Source: Taishania sp. (GTDB lineage: Bacteria > Bacteroidota > Bacteroidia > Flavobacteriales_D > Crocinitomicaceae). Taken from it: a stretch of DNA of 64,000 nucleotides. The first letter of the stretch is position 1, and each line of letters begins with the position of its first letter. The stretch covers positions 61,136-125,135 of the forward strand of contig JASLGM010000026.1 of the NCBI GenBank assembly GCA_030150045.1, in the 5' to 3' direction. The position numbers and the translations under genes are program-made. The notes under the pieces are model-generated. The model did no database searches. It saw nothing but the letters and a program-made list of their open reading frames with translations, and was not told the DNA's origin. Shown here piece by piece: positions 35,534 to 43,545 of the stretch.

Positions 35534-35695
35534 TCAACGAAGAGAGAAACGTTCATCTTCATAATTCACAATCAATTCCGAAAGTTGATCATATTCCTCT
35601 TTCGTCGCAACTGAAGCCGGAGCATCAAAAATTTCTTCTAAACGTTCTACCGCTAAAGTGTAGTCGTTGTCATTGGAAAGTTGTTTAAAATCCAT
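35534..35695 (-). CDS. HigA-antitoxin N-terminus-like small protein (stub)
   Basis: A 53-aa frame, MDFKQLSNDNDYTLAVERLE, then EIFDAPASVATKEEYDQLSE and LIVNYEDERFSLR. The pattern YxxAxxRLEEIFDA...LxxLIxxYEDE closely resembles the N-terminal segment of HigA-type antitoxins, in which a Cro/CI helix-turn-helix normally follows. Here the frame stops where the HTH should begin, and no toxin gene is near. It may be a remnant or a small protein in its own right. Confidence 0.55.
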   Translation of the reverse strand: MDFKQLSNDNDYTLAVERLEEIFDAPASVATKEEYDQLSELIVNYEDERFSLR

Positions 35696-35788
35696 ACCTT
35701 TTTTTTAGAGATGATTATTTACTTCTTCGTTCGACCTTAATAATAAGGTATATACAATTTAATCAAAAAAAAATGAGGTTCAAAAAAA

Positions 35789-35808
35789 CTTGTGTAACAA
35801 ATGTAACT
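35789..35808 (+). promoter_or_regulatory. Crp/Fnr-type operator, site 1 (TauE promoter)
   Basis: CTTGTGTAACAAATGTAACT contains TAAC-AAAT-GTAA centred at 35800.5. The -7-like GACATTTG (35830-35837) starts 29.5 bp from the centre, a position of about -41 to -42 relative to the expected transcription start, as in class II Crp activation. Confidence 0.8.
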
Positions 35809-35852
35809 GTATGTTTTAAAGCTAAAGGTGACATTTGCATTAAATAAGTTCA

Positions 35853-36635
35853 ATGATTGTAGGATTTACAGCAGCTCTTTTAATAGGCTTAAGTTTAGGA
35901 ATAATTGGTGGAGGTGGGAGTATATTGACCGTTCCCGTTTTGGTGTATTTATTTCATGTAAATGCCATTGAAGCAACTGTTTATTCACTTTTTATTGTCG
36001 GTGTTACCAGCTCAATTGGAGCTTTTTCCGCTGCCAAAAAACAAAGGGTTGATTTCCAAAAAGTAATTTATTTTGGACTTCCATCTGTGGTTGGTGTTTA
36101 CCTTGCTCGGTATTTTTTATTGCCCTTATTACCAGCAGAAATCCCATTGCTTTTTAATGTGTCAATCAGAAAAGAAAAGTTGATGATGTTCTCTTTTGCA
36201 CTGTTAATGCTCTTTGCAGCTTATCACATGTTACGACCTCAAAAAGCGGAATCGACTGCGCAAAAAACAAATGTATCTCAATTGCTATTTCAAGGATTAG
36301 GAATCGGAATGATTACCGGATTTATTGGTGCCGGTGGAGGGTTTTTAATCATTCCAGTGTTAGTGGGAATGTTAAAGCTCCCTATGAAAAAGGCCATCGG
36401 AACTTCCTTGGTGATTATTTCCATTAATTCTCTCTTTGGATTTCTTGCCGGAATGGGACAAGTAGAAACCCTAAATTGGATCTTCTTACTTCAATTTTCA
36501 GGCTTAGCCATTATTGGAATCTTAATTGGTGGAAGATTATCTAATAATGTGGATGGTGCACGACTAAAACCGGCTTTCGGATGGTTCATTTTATGTGTTG
36601 GAATTGCCATAGTAGGGTTAGAAATTTGGAGATAA
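35853..36635 (+). CDS. TauE/SafE-family sulfite/organosulfonate exporter
   Basis: Inner-membrane protein of 260 aa with about eight helices in two repeats. Each repeat begins with a Gly-rich signature: SLGIIGGGGSILTVPVLVYL near residue 15 and GFIGAGGGFLIIPVLV near residue 150. Family members export sulfite or related sulfur compounds. The operator box at its promoter and the neighbours (MBL-rhodanese, DoxDA) support a role in removing sulfite made by persulfide oxidation. Confidence 0.87.
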   Translation: MIVGFTAALLIGLSLGIIGGGGSILTVPVLVYLFHVNAIEATVYSLFIVGVTSSIGAFSAAKKQRVDFQKVIYFGLPSVVGVYLARYFLLPLLPAEIPLLFNVSIRKEKLMMFSFALLMLFAAYHMLRPQKAESTAQKTNVSQLLFQGLGIGMITGFIGAGGGFLIIPVLVGMLKLPMKKAIGTSLVIISINSLFGFLAGMGQVETLNWIFLLQFSGLAIIGILIGGRLSNNVDGARLKPAFGWFILCVGIAIVGLEIWR

Positions 36636-36653
36636 GGAAATAAATGTTTTTCG

Positions 36654-36673
36654 CTTGTGTAACATAAGTGACT
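36654..36673 (+). promoter_or_regulatory. Crp/Fnr-type operator, site 2 (MBL-rhodanese promoter)
   Basis: CTTGTGTAACATAAGTGACT contains TAAC-ATAA-GTGA centred at 36665.5. GATATTTG (36695-36702) starts 29.5 bp from the centre. Confidence 0.8.
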
Positions 36674-36716
36674 GTACAGTAAATAGTAAAGTAGGATATT
36701 TGTTAAAAATAAAGAT

Positions 36717-38126
36717 ATGAAAGTAGAACAGATTTATACCGGATGTTTGGCGCAAGGAGCGTACTACATTGTTTCAAATGGAGAAGCAGCAATCATTGAT
36801 CCGTTGAGAGAATCTCAACCCTATTTGGATCGATTGGCAAAAGATAACGTTACCCTAAAATATATTTTTGAAACCCATTTTCATGCGGATTTTGTTTCCG
36901 GACATTGGGATTTAGCATCCAAAACGGGGGCGCCAATTGTTTACGGACCAAATGCTACAACAGACCAAAAAGTGACTGTTGCGGAAGATGGAGCGGTTTT
37001 TAAAATCGGGAATGCAAGTATTAAGGTAATTCACACACCTGGGCATACCATGGAAAGTACGTGTTTCTTGTTGTTGGACGAAGAAGGGAAAGAAACCGCT
37101 TTGTTTTCAGGTGACACCTTATTTTTAGGTGATGTCGGACGACCTGATTTAGCACAAAAGGCAACTGGAATGACGCAAGCGGAATTGGCAGGACATTTAT
37201 ACGACAGTTTGTACACTAAAATATTGCCTTTACCAGATTATGTTACCGTTTATCCTGGACATGGAGCGGGGTCAGCATGTGGGAAAAACATGATGAAAGA
37301 AACCGTTGACAGCTTAGGGAATCAAAAGAAAATGAATTATGCGCTGAATCAACCTTCCAAAGAAGCATTTATTGAAGCGGTAACAGATGGATTAACGCCT
37401 CCGCCAGCGTATTTTGGAATGAACGTAGCCATGAATAAAAAAGGATATGAAGATTTTGAAATCGTTAAAGGTAAAGGAATGAACGCCTTGTCTCCTTCTG
37501 ACTTCCAAACGATACAAGAGCAACACGATGCCTTGATTTTAGACACGAGAAGCAGCGGAGAGTTTAGTCAAGGATACATTCCCGGAGCAATTAATATTGG
37601 ATTAAAAGGCGATTTTGCTCCTTGGGTCGGAACCATGCTAATTGACGTGAAACAGCCTTTGTTATTGGTTGTTGATCAAGGAATGGAGGAAGAAGCTGTG
37701 ACTCGTTTGGCGCGTGTAGGGTTTGATAATGTACTTGGTTTCTTAAACAATGGCATGAATGCTTGGAAAGAAGAACATTTACCCATAGAACGCATCAACC
37801 GTATTTCAGCTGAAACTTTCGAGAAAACAGTTGATTTAGCGAAGGATAAAATCATCGATTTAAGAAAAGAAAGCGAATATCAGGCACAACATTTACAAGA
37901 AGCATTCAACCGACCGTTAGCGGAAATAAACGATTGGATTTCAAGTCTTGGAAACGAACATTTCTTCATGCACTGCGCTGGGGGATATAGAAGTATGATC
38001 GCAGCAAGTATTTTGCATGCACGAGGCATTCGAAATTTCACAGAAGTAGATGGTGGATTTTCCGCAATTGCCAACACTCAACTGCCAACCACAGATTTTA
38101 TGTGTACCAGTAAAACGACTTTTTAA
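36717..38126 (+). CDS. Persulfide-dioxygenase-like MBL hydrolase fused to two rhodanese domains
   Basis: Residues 1-240 are an ETHE1/BLH-type metallo-beta-lactamase with FETHFHADFVSGHWDL, HTPGHTMEST and SGDTLFLGDVGRPDL; such enzymes oxidise glutathione persulfide to sulfite. Residues ~260-355 are a first rhodanese domain with Asp in place of the catalytic Cys (LLVVDQG, ~318), so it should be inactive. Residues ~360-469 are a second rhodanese with the active loop HCAGGYRS (Cys ~419). The HxHxDH motif has Phe where most MBL enzymes have the second His. It has its own operator/promoter and follows the TauE gene. Confidence 0.88.
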   Translation: MKVEQIYTGCLAQGAYYIVSNGEAAIIDPLRESQPYLDRLAKDNVTLKYIFETHFHADFVSGHWDLASKTGAPIVYGPNATTDQKVTVAEDGAVFKIGNASIKVIHTPGHTMESTCFLLLDEEGKETALFSGDTLFLGDVGRPDLAQKATGMTQAELAGHLYDSLYTKILPLPDYVTVYPGHGAGSACGKNMMKETVDSLGNQKKMNYALNQPSKEAFIEAVTDGLTPPPAYFGMNVAMNKKGYEDFEIVKGKGMNALSPSDFQTIQEQHDALILDTRSSGEFSQGYIPGAINIGLKGDFAPWVGTMLIDVKQPLLLVVDQGMEEEAVTRLARVGFDNVLGFLNNGMNAWKEEHLPIERINRISAETFEKTVDLAKDKIIDLRKESEYQAQHLQEAFNRPLAEINDWISSLGNEHFFMHCAGGYRSMIAASILHARGIRNFTEVDGGFSAIANTQLPTTDFMCTSKTTF

Positions 38127-38148
38127 TCCTTTTACGGAATAGTCAAGG

Positions 38149-38181
38149 GAAAGACGCTGTATTTTTACGGCGTCTTTTTTG
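38149..38181 (+). terminator. Terminator after the MBL-rhodanese gene
   Basis: Stem AAAGACGCTGTA / TACGGCGTCTTT (one G-T pair) with T-tract. Confidence 0.85.
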
Positions 38182-38293
38182 TTTAGAGATAAAATGTGAG
38201 AAATAATCACTAAAATAGTACTAGTTTAAGAGTAAATTGAAGCACTTATTGACGACAATATGCTGTGGATAAATCAATAATAAAGGAAATTAA

Positions 38294-38956
38294 ATGAAGG
38301 CGGTACTTATCGGAGCAACAGGAGCGACAGGCGTTGAATTATTAAAGTCATTAATTGCAGATGCAAGTATTTCAGAAGTGGTTGCCCTTGTGCGCAGACC
38401 GCTTAATAGTCAGCATGGAAAAGTGAAGGAAGTCCTTGTTGATTTTGATAATTTAGAACACTGGAAACATGAAATTACAGGTGATTTGGCGTTTTCATGT
38501 TTAGGGACTACGTTAAAAGCCGCAGGAAGCAAAGCCGCACAATATCGCGTAGATTTCGATTATCAATATGATTTTGCAAGGTTGGCGAAAGATAATCAGA
38601 TTCCAACATTTGTTCTTGTTTCATCGGCTTCTGCGCATCCAAAATCTATGTTTTTTTATTCTAAAATCAAAGGCGAGCTTGAACAGGCGATTACGGCGTT
38701 GACCTTCGAGCATTTTGCGATTTTTAGACCTGGACCTTTAGTGCGTGAAAATACCGATCGAAAAGGAGAGAAAATTACAATTATTATCGCAAATACCTTT
38801 AATAAAATGGGTTTGTTGAAAGGATTTACGCCTTTACACGTAAGTGATTTAGCTAATTTGATGCTCAAAAAAGGGAAAGAGGTAAAGGATAAAAAGGTCA
38901 TTTTGGAATCCAAACAAATTCTTTTAGAAGTAAAGCGATTAAAGGAAAGTAAATAG
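38294..38956 (+). CDS. NAD(P)-binding epimerase-like (HTATIP2-type) oxidoreductase
   Basis: A Rossmann protein of 220 aa with the glycine-rich start VLIGATGATGVELL, a VALVRRPL adenine-ribose segment, SCLGTTLKAAGS and a YSKIKGELE region equivalent to the YxxxK of extended SDRs. The length fits the atypical SDR group. The substrate is unknown. Confidence 0.8.
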   Translation: MKAVLIGATGATGVELLKSLIADASISEVVALVRRPLNSQHGKVKEVLVDFDNLEHWKHEITGDLAFSCLGTTLKAAGSKAAQYRVDFDYQYDFARLAKDNQIPTFVLVSSASAHPKSMFFYSKIKGELEQAITALTFEHFAIFRPGPLVRENTDRKGEKITIIIANTFNKMGLLKGFTPLHVSDLANLMLKKGKEVKDKKVILESKQILLEVKRLKESK

Positions 38957-38982
38957 CTGTATTAAGTTTCTCTTTTTTTTTT

Positions 38983-39128
38983 GGCAGCCCATTCGGTCTA
39001 CGCGTTTTAGTAAAGTTGTAAAATGCCATTCACACACCTGTTGGCAACGTGCTTCCTTTGGTCGCAGTTGCCAAATGGTGTTCATAGGCTTTTTACTTCC
39101 TTTAGCTATCACCGCTCCGCCCTGGCTG
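38983..39128 (+). repeat. Structured intergenic repeat R1, copy f
   Basis: Starts right after a T-tract with GGCAGCCCATTCGGTCTACG, apical GTGCTTCCTTTGGTCGCA, end CGCCCTGGCTG. The inner stem TTGGCAAC/GTTGCCAA is an 8-bp perfect match; the middle stem is GTAAAA.../...TTTTTAC. Confidence 0.88.
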
Positions 39129-39153
39129 AACTGATTCTTGAAAACGGATTCTC

Positions 39154-39260
39154 GCGTTAGGGATAAAAGCGGCATCCTTCTTCTCCAAGTAAACTTGGGG
39201 GAGAAGATATAGCGAATAGCCCGACGCCTTACTCAAGACTTTGAGGAAGGAGAAACGCCC
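39154..39260 (+). repeat. Structured intergenic repeat R2, copy 6
   Basis: GCGTTAGGGATAAAAGCGG, hairpin CTTCTCC/GGAGAAG, AGATATAGCGAATAGCCCGA, second hairpin CCTTACTCAA/TTGAGGAAGG, end AAACGCCC. It is 25 bases downstream of R1-f in the same direction. Confidence 0.85.
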
Positions 39261-39280
39261 AAAAACGAATTTTCAGACAT

Positions 39281-39312
39281 AAAAAAAAGGCCATCAGAAA
39301 GATGACCTTAAA
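39281..39312 (-). terminator. Terminator of the 39329 gene
   Basis: Minus-strand stem AAGGTCATC / GATGGCCTT followed by an eight-base T-tract. Confidence 0.75.
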
Positions 39313-39328
39313 TGATTGGCTTTCAAGA

Positions 39329-40006
39329 TTATTCTCTTGATTTTGCCCATTCGTTATATTCTCGGATGACTTCGAATAGATTGAAAAATGTATATCCTTT
39401 TTCTTTATTTACAACTTTTTGAGTTAAAGCTTCGTTGTCGCCAATATAAGCAGGCATTTTTTTGACAAAAGAGAGACCAAGCATACTGAAATCAATCGGA
39501 TCAACATTTGGTTTTGCAACAATTAGGTTAATTGTAAATCGTCTTGCGTCATAATTTTCTGTTGTTTCTTCCATTCCACGACGAACAGTTGAGTAATTGT
39601 CTTTGGTTGCATACCATTCGTATAAACGGATTTCACCGTCTTCGACTACTAAGTTGAAGTTATTTTTCTTAAATAATCCGCCGCTATATGCAATTGATTC
39701 ATATACTTTACCAGCAACCATATAGCCCTTTATGTCTGACGGTCCGTATTTAGCAATTGGTTTTTTATCTGTTTCATTGGTGAAGAAAGCGACGTTGTTT
39801 TGGTTGCTTGCTCCAATTCCCCCAATAGCACAGCGATTGTCAGCTTTAATAAATCCGTGTAGGGTATCGCCTTTTGCTTGGATAATGTAGCCTGGGTATA
39901 TTTTTCCAACGGAATAAACATTGTGGTCCCAATTGGCTCTAGAAATGTCTTGTGCAAAAGCAGAAAACAGTAAAATAGAAGAGGCTAAAGAAGCTAAAAT
40001 TTTCAT
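39329..40006 (-). CDS. Hypothetical secreted protein
   Basis: The 225-aa product starts with a signal peptide (ILASLASSILLFSAFAQ). The mature part has GYIIQAKGDTLHGFIKADN, a pattern frequent in Bacteroidota periplasmic proteins of unknown function, and ends in a helical segment (VIREYNEWAKSRE). No activity can be assigned. Confidence 0.65.
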   Translation of the reverse strand: MKILASLASSILLFSAFAQDISRANWDHNVYSVGKIYPGYIIQAKGDTLHGFIKADNRCAIGGIGASNQNNVAFFTNETDKKPIAKYGPSDIKGYMVAGKVYESIAYSGGLFKKNNFNLVVEDGEIRLYEWYATKDNYSTVRRGMEETTENYDARRFTINLIVAKPNVDPIDFSMLGLSFVKKMPAYIGDNEALTQKVVNKEKGYTFFNLFEVIREYNEWAKSRE

Positions 40007-40084
40007 AAAAGTAGATTTTAGTGGTAAATTAAGAAAAAAATAGTTTATATCGTAATTAAATGAATATTTACGGATTCCTCAATC

Positions 40085-40330
40085 TCATTTCTTTCGATTA
40101 TTTACTTCATCGTTCACTTCCTTTTGTTTTTGACGACTATTTGCGAGTAAATAAGCAAAGAATAAGGGGAAGAAAGTGAAAAAGCCAAAACCGTTTTTCA
40201 CAGTGCTATAAATCGCTACTCCAATTGTAACGCCAATTAATACAGCATTTATTTGGTGCATTGTTTTTACTTTCTTTTGTTCTTCGAGTAAGGTCTCGTT
40301 TGAAAGCTTTGTAAGATCTTCTTTTTTCAT
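40085..40330 (-). CDS. Small two-helix membrane protein
   Basis: An 81-aa protein starting MKKEDLTKLSNETLLEEQKK, with two hydrophobic helices (INAVLIGVTIGVAIYSTV and FFTFFPLFFAYLLAN) and a charged tail. It resembles short flavobacterial proteins often labelled 'redox-active disulfide protein 2', although it has no Cys, so that label is unsafe. It is the last gene of the minus-strand group 40085-42096. Confidence 0.6.
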   Translation of the reverse strand: MKKEDLTKLSNETLLEEQKKVKTMHQINAVLIGVTIGVAIYSTVKNGFGFFTFFPLFFAYLLANSRQKQKEVNDEVNNRKK

Positions 40331-40356
40331 TTTATAACTTTTGTGTTGAATGAAGT

Positions 40357-41115
40357 TTACCACACCTTTGGAAAGATGATTTTTCTATCTTCCGGATAAT
40401 CTTCAAATTTTTGTAAATACCATTTATGATGTGCAATTGCTCGAGGGACAAGGTTTGCAAAGGTCCATGCAAAGAAAGCTAAACCCGGTAAACTCCATGT
40501 TAGAATAGCAAAACCTAACCATTCCAATATTTCACCGAATAAGTTGGGACAGCTCACCCATTGAAACAAACCTTTTTCAGGAATTTTATATCCAGTTTCT
40601 CCTGGTTTGCGTAAATGAATAAGGATGGAATCGGATTGCCAATTGATGAACATGCCTAACATAAACAAAGGTAGTCCAAGTAGAAATTGCGGGCTAGAAA
40701 GCCAGCTGTCTTCGTAGACTTTTAACTCTCCTAAATAGTAACCGATTAAAAAACCATTCATAGTATTAAAAGATATGGACATCAGCATGATGGTAACAGG
40801 CATTTTTTTTCCATTGGTTTGAATACGAAGAGGGAAAATGATGCTTCGGTTAAAATAATGAAATGCGAATAAACTGATGATGATACCATTGACGAGTGAA
40901 ATAGGATTGGAGCCTGTGAAGATAAAGTAGAAGAGAACGACGAGTACACAGAATTCCATTAAAAACCAACCGAGTTTATTGTCAATAAGTGGACCCCAAG
41001 CGGTAGTTGTGTGACGCCCATAAGGAGCTGTAATATACCGTAAGGCTACAAAAACGACTAAGGCTAATGCCGTCCATAATAAGGTCAGCGTTTGAAAAGA
41101 TTCGGGTGTTAACAT
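40357..41115 (-). CDS. 3-oxo-5-alpha-steroid 4-dehydrogenase-like membrane reductase
   Basis: An integral membrane protein of 252 aa with about seven helices. The C-terminal part has the steroid-5-alpha-reductase signature: LRKPGETGYKIPEKGLFQWV, SCPNLFGEILEWLGFAILTW and HHKWYLQKFEDYPEDRK. It reduces a 4-ene-3-one or a related lipid double bond using NADPH. The 3-beta-HSD-like gene lies 3 bases upstream, so the two likely act on the same lipid substrate. Confidence 0.88.
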   Translation of the reverse strand: MLTPESFQTLTLLWTALALVVFVALRYITAPYGRHTTTAWGPLIDNKLGWFLMEFCVLVVLFYFIFTGSNPISLVNGIIISLFAFHYFNRSIIFPLRIQTNGKKMPVTIMLMSISFNTMNGFLIGYYLGELKVYEDSWLSSPQFLLGLPLFMLGMFINWQSDSILIHLRKPGETGYKIPEKGLFQWVSCPNLFGEILEWLGFAILTWSLPGLAFFAWTFANLVPRAIAHHKWYLQKFEDYPEDRKIIFPKVW

Positions 41116-41118
41116 GTT

Positions 41119-42096
41119 TTATAATTTTCCTTCTTTTTTGAACCAGGTAACGGTTTCTTGTAATGTTTCTTTAATTGGTCGAGGTGCGTAGTTCAATTCC
41201 TTTTTGGCTTTTTCAGAAAGCGTACATGCATTTCCATCTGCTAAGATGTCGATGTAGGCTCTATCATAAATAGCTGGGCGTTTGGAAATTGTGGCAAAAG
41301 CTTTTACAAAAGGTAAACCAACATACGCCATAAATAAAGGCAGCTCTTTTAAACGTTTTTTTTGCCCAGCAGCTGCTAGTATTTCGTTTGAGAAAGCTTT
41401 GATGGTCAAGTATTCGTTTCCAAGAATGTAGCTTTCTTTAGAACGACCATTGGACAATGCACTTACGGCTCCTTTTGCTATATCTCTAACATCAACAAAA
41501 TCAAATCCTCCACGAACAACCGCAGGTACTTTGCCTTTACAAATATCTATTACTGCCTGTCCTAGTTTAGAAACCTTATGGTCTGGAGGGCCAATTACAG
41601 ATGTAGGACAAAGTACAATAACCTCAAAATCTGTATCTGCTGAAGCAATTGCATATTGATGAGCATCACGTTTAGTTTGATCATAGTACAGAGCGTTTTC
41701 TCCAATGAAATGGCGATATTCGTCGACTGGAGCGTTATGTGGTTTTTGGCTGTATGCATGTACAGAACTGAAATGTACGAAACGTTTTATTCCTTTCTCT
41801 TTTGCAATATCCACTACGTTTTTACTGCCTTGAACATTGATGTTATACATGATTTGACTGTGTTTGTAATCTAAGTCAATGATTCCAGCGGTATGTATGA
41901 CGGCTTGGCAATCTGTTAGTAAGTGATGTAAAGAATCCGTATCCATAACATCGCCCAGTATCTCTTCAAGCTGAAGAGAAGTTGGAAGTGTTTGTAATTG
42001 ACGCACCAAGGCTTTGACTTCAAAACCTTGACTTAAGAGTTCTTTACAAATGCTATATCCAATATGGCCAGAGGCACCCGTTACGGCAATTTTCAT
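41119..42096 (-). CDS. NAD-dependent epimerase/3-beta-hydroxysteroid-dehydrogenase-like protein
   Basis: An extended SDR of 325 aa: MKIAVTGASGHIGYSICKEL start, LVRQLQTLP, HTAGIIDLDYKHS, HFSSVHAYS and YYDQTKRDAHQ (YxxxK), and RGGFDFVDVRDIAKG. Start codons at 42114 and 42105 are also in frame; 42096 gives the standard N terminus. It is close to 3-beta-HSD-type or dihydroflavonol-reductase-type enzymes. It is divergent from the operator-controlled rhodanese operon. Confidence 0.85.
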   Translation of the reverse strand: MKIAVTGASGHIGYSICKELLSQGFEVKALVRQLQTLPTSLQLEEILGDVMDTDSLHHLLTDCQAVIHTAGIIDLDYKHSQIMYNINVQGSKNVVDIAKEKGIKRFVHFSSVHAYSQKPHNAPVDEYRHFIGENALYYDQTKRDAHQYAIASADTDFEVIVLCPTSVIGPPDHKVSKLGQAVIDICKGKVPAVVRGGFDFVDVRDIAKGAVSALSNGRSKESYILGNEYLTIKAFSNEILAAAGQKKRLKELPLFMAYVGLPFVKAFATISKRPAIYDRAYIDILADGNACTLSEKAKKELNYAPRPIKETLQETVTWFKKEGKL

Positions 42097-42175
42097 AGTT
42101 TTCATTGGATACAAAGAAAATCAATAATTTGAAAAATAAATCTAATTTTTTCAGCTTTATCAATAAAGGAAATGA

Positions 42176-42195
42176 CTTGTGTAACAAATGTAACT
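42176..42195 (+). promoter_or_regulatory. Crp/Fnr-type operator, site 3 (rhodanese operon promoter)
   Basis: CTTGTGTAACAAATGTAACT, identical to site 1, contains TAAC-AAAT-GTAA centred at 42187.5. CAAATTTG (42217-42224) begins 29.5 bp downstream of the centre. Confidence 0.82.
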
Positions 42196-42251
42196 GTACA
42201 GAAGTAAATAAAGCACCAAATTTGTACTCACGTTTCACACTTAGAATAGAA

Positions 42252-42608
42252 ATGGATATAAAAAAAACAGTATTAATCGGACTAATAGCAATAGGTATGT
42301 TTGGATTGTTAAGTAAATTGTTTGGAGGTGGAGCTGATGCAGATACCGTAAGAACAGCATTAGAAAACGGAGGACAATTAGTAGATGTTCGAACGGAAGG
42401 AGAGTTTAGATCAGGAACAGCAAAAGGAGCGATTAACATTCCTCTAGATCGTATTCAGCAAGGTTCTTCTAAGCTGAAGAAAGATAAAACGGTTGTTGTT
42501 TTTTGTCGAAGTGGTAATCGTTCTTCTCAAGCGAAAAGCATTTTAGAAGCACAAGGATTTAAAGTAATCAACGGCGGGACAGTGCAGGCAATCCAAGCTG
42601 TTCAGTAA
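42252..42608 (+). CDS. Membrane-anchored single-domain rhodanese
   Basis: A 118-aa protein with an N-terminal transmembrane helix (TVLIGLIAIGMFGLLSKLF), then a rhodanese domain with LVDVRTEGEF and the active loop FCRSGNRSS (Cys ~85). It transfers sulfane sulfur at the membrane. The ATG at 42252 lies 28 bases after the -7 element; longer readings start upstream of the promoter. It is the first gene of the operon 42252-45242. Confidence 0.9.
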   Translation: MDIKKTVLIGLIAIGMFGLLSKLFGGGADADTVRTALENGGQLVDVRTEGEFRSGTAKGAINIPLDRIQQGSSKLKKDKTVVVFCRSGNRSSQAKSILEAQGFKVINGGTVQAIQAVQ

Positions 42609-42656
42609 AAAAATGTATTTTAGAACTTTAGAAAAATCGTCAAATACAATAATAAA

Positions 42657-43235
42657 ATGAATTTAGATCAAACGTTTTGGAATGACCGTTGGAAAAATCA
42701 ACAAACGCGTTGGGATATTGGGTTTGCTGCTCCGGCATTGGTCGCCTATTTTGAGGGGATTCAAAATAAAGATGTGGCAATATTAATACCTGGATGTGGT
42801 AACGCTTATGAAGCGCAAAGTTTGGTTTCGCTAGGGTTTACGAACATCACTTTGGTAGATATTGCAGAGGATTTGGTGTCTCAATTACAAGAGCGCTTCA
42901 AAGACGTACCTCAAGTGAAAGTGATACATCAAGATTTTTTCAAGTTAGAACAATCGTTTGATTATATCGTAGAGCAAACGTTTTTCTGTGCTTTAGATCC
43001 TATGTTAAGAGGAGCATACGTTGAGAAAATGTATGCATTGTTGAAGGAAAACGGAATATTGTTTGGAGTGTTGTTTGGACGAGAATTTGAAACGGAAGGG
43101 CCTCCATTTGGAGGGACAAAGGAGGCGTATATCCCTCTTTTTGGAGCGTATTTTAAGTCGTTTTCTATGGAACCATGTATGTTGAGTATAGAACCTAGAA
43201 AAGGATCTGAGTTATTTATAGAATGTAAAAAATAA
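42657..43235 (+). CDS. TPMT-family (thiol) S-methyltransferase
   Basis: SAM-dependent methyltransferase of 192 aa. It begins DQTFWNDRWKNQQTRWDIG and has the SAM-binding LIPGCGNAYEAQSL, characteristic of the thiopurine S-methyltransferase and thiocyanate/halide methyltransferase group. In a sulfur operon a role in methylating sulfide, thiocyanate or another thiol is likely. The thioredoxin gene follows after four bases. Confidence 0.87.
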   Translation: MNLDQTFWNDRWKNQQTRWDIGFAAPALVAYFEGIQNKDVAILIPGCGNAYEAQSLVSLGFTNITLVDIAEDLVSQLQERFKDVPQVKVIHQDFFKLEQSFDYIVEQTFFCALDPMLRGAYVEKMYALLKENGILFGVLFGREFETEGPPFGGTKEAYIPLFGAYFKSFSMEPCMLSIEPRKGSELFIECKK

Positions 43236-43239
43236 AAAA

Positions 43240-43536
43240 ATGGATTTTAAAGAATTAATCAATAGTGAGACCCCCGTATTAGTAGACTTTTTTGCGGAGT
43301 GGTGTGGGCCTTGCAAAACAATGGGGCCGATTTTAGAAGATTTAAAAGGAAGAGTAGGAGCGCAAGCAAATATCGTGAAGATTGATATTGATAAAAACCC
43401 AAATGCAGCGGCTGCTTTCAATGTACGCAGTGTGCCAACATTAATTGTTTTCAAAAAAGGGGAAGTTAAATGGAGACAATCTGGGGTTTTCCCAGCAAAT
43501 GAATTAGAGCGTATTATTAAAGAAAATATAGGGTAA
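43240..43536 (+). CDS. Thioredoxin
   Basis: A 98-aa cytoplasmic thioredoxin with the WCGPC active site (Cys22, Cys25), VDFFAEWCGPC, the cis-Pro segment VRSVPTLIVF and the C-terminal helix. In this operon it probably releases or reduces persulfides formed on the rhodanese domains. Confidence 0.95.
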   Translation: MDFKELINSETPVLVDFFAEWCGPCKTMGPILEDLKGRVGAQANIVKIDIDKNPNAAAAFNVRSVPTLIVFKKGEVKWRQSGVFPANELERIIKENIG

Positions 43537-43545
43537 AATCATAAG

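Noticed and set aside
40085..40330. 'Redox-active disulfide protein 2' as a functional name
   Set aside because: The protein has no Cys residue, so the inherited label cannot describe its function.
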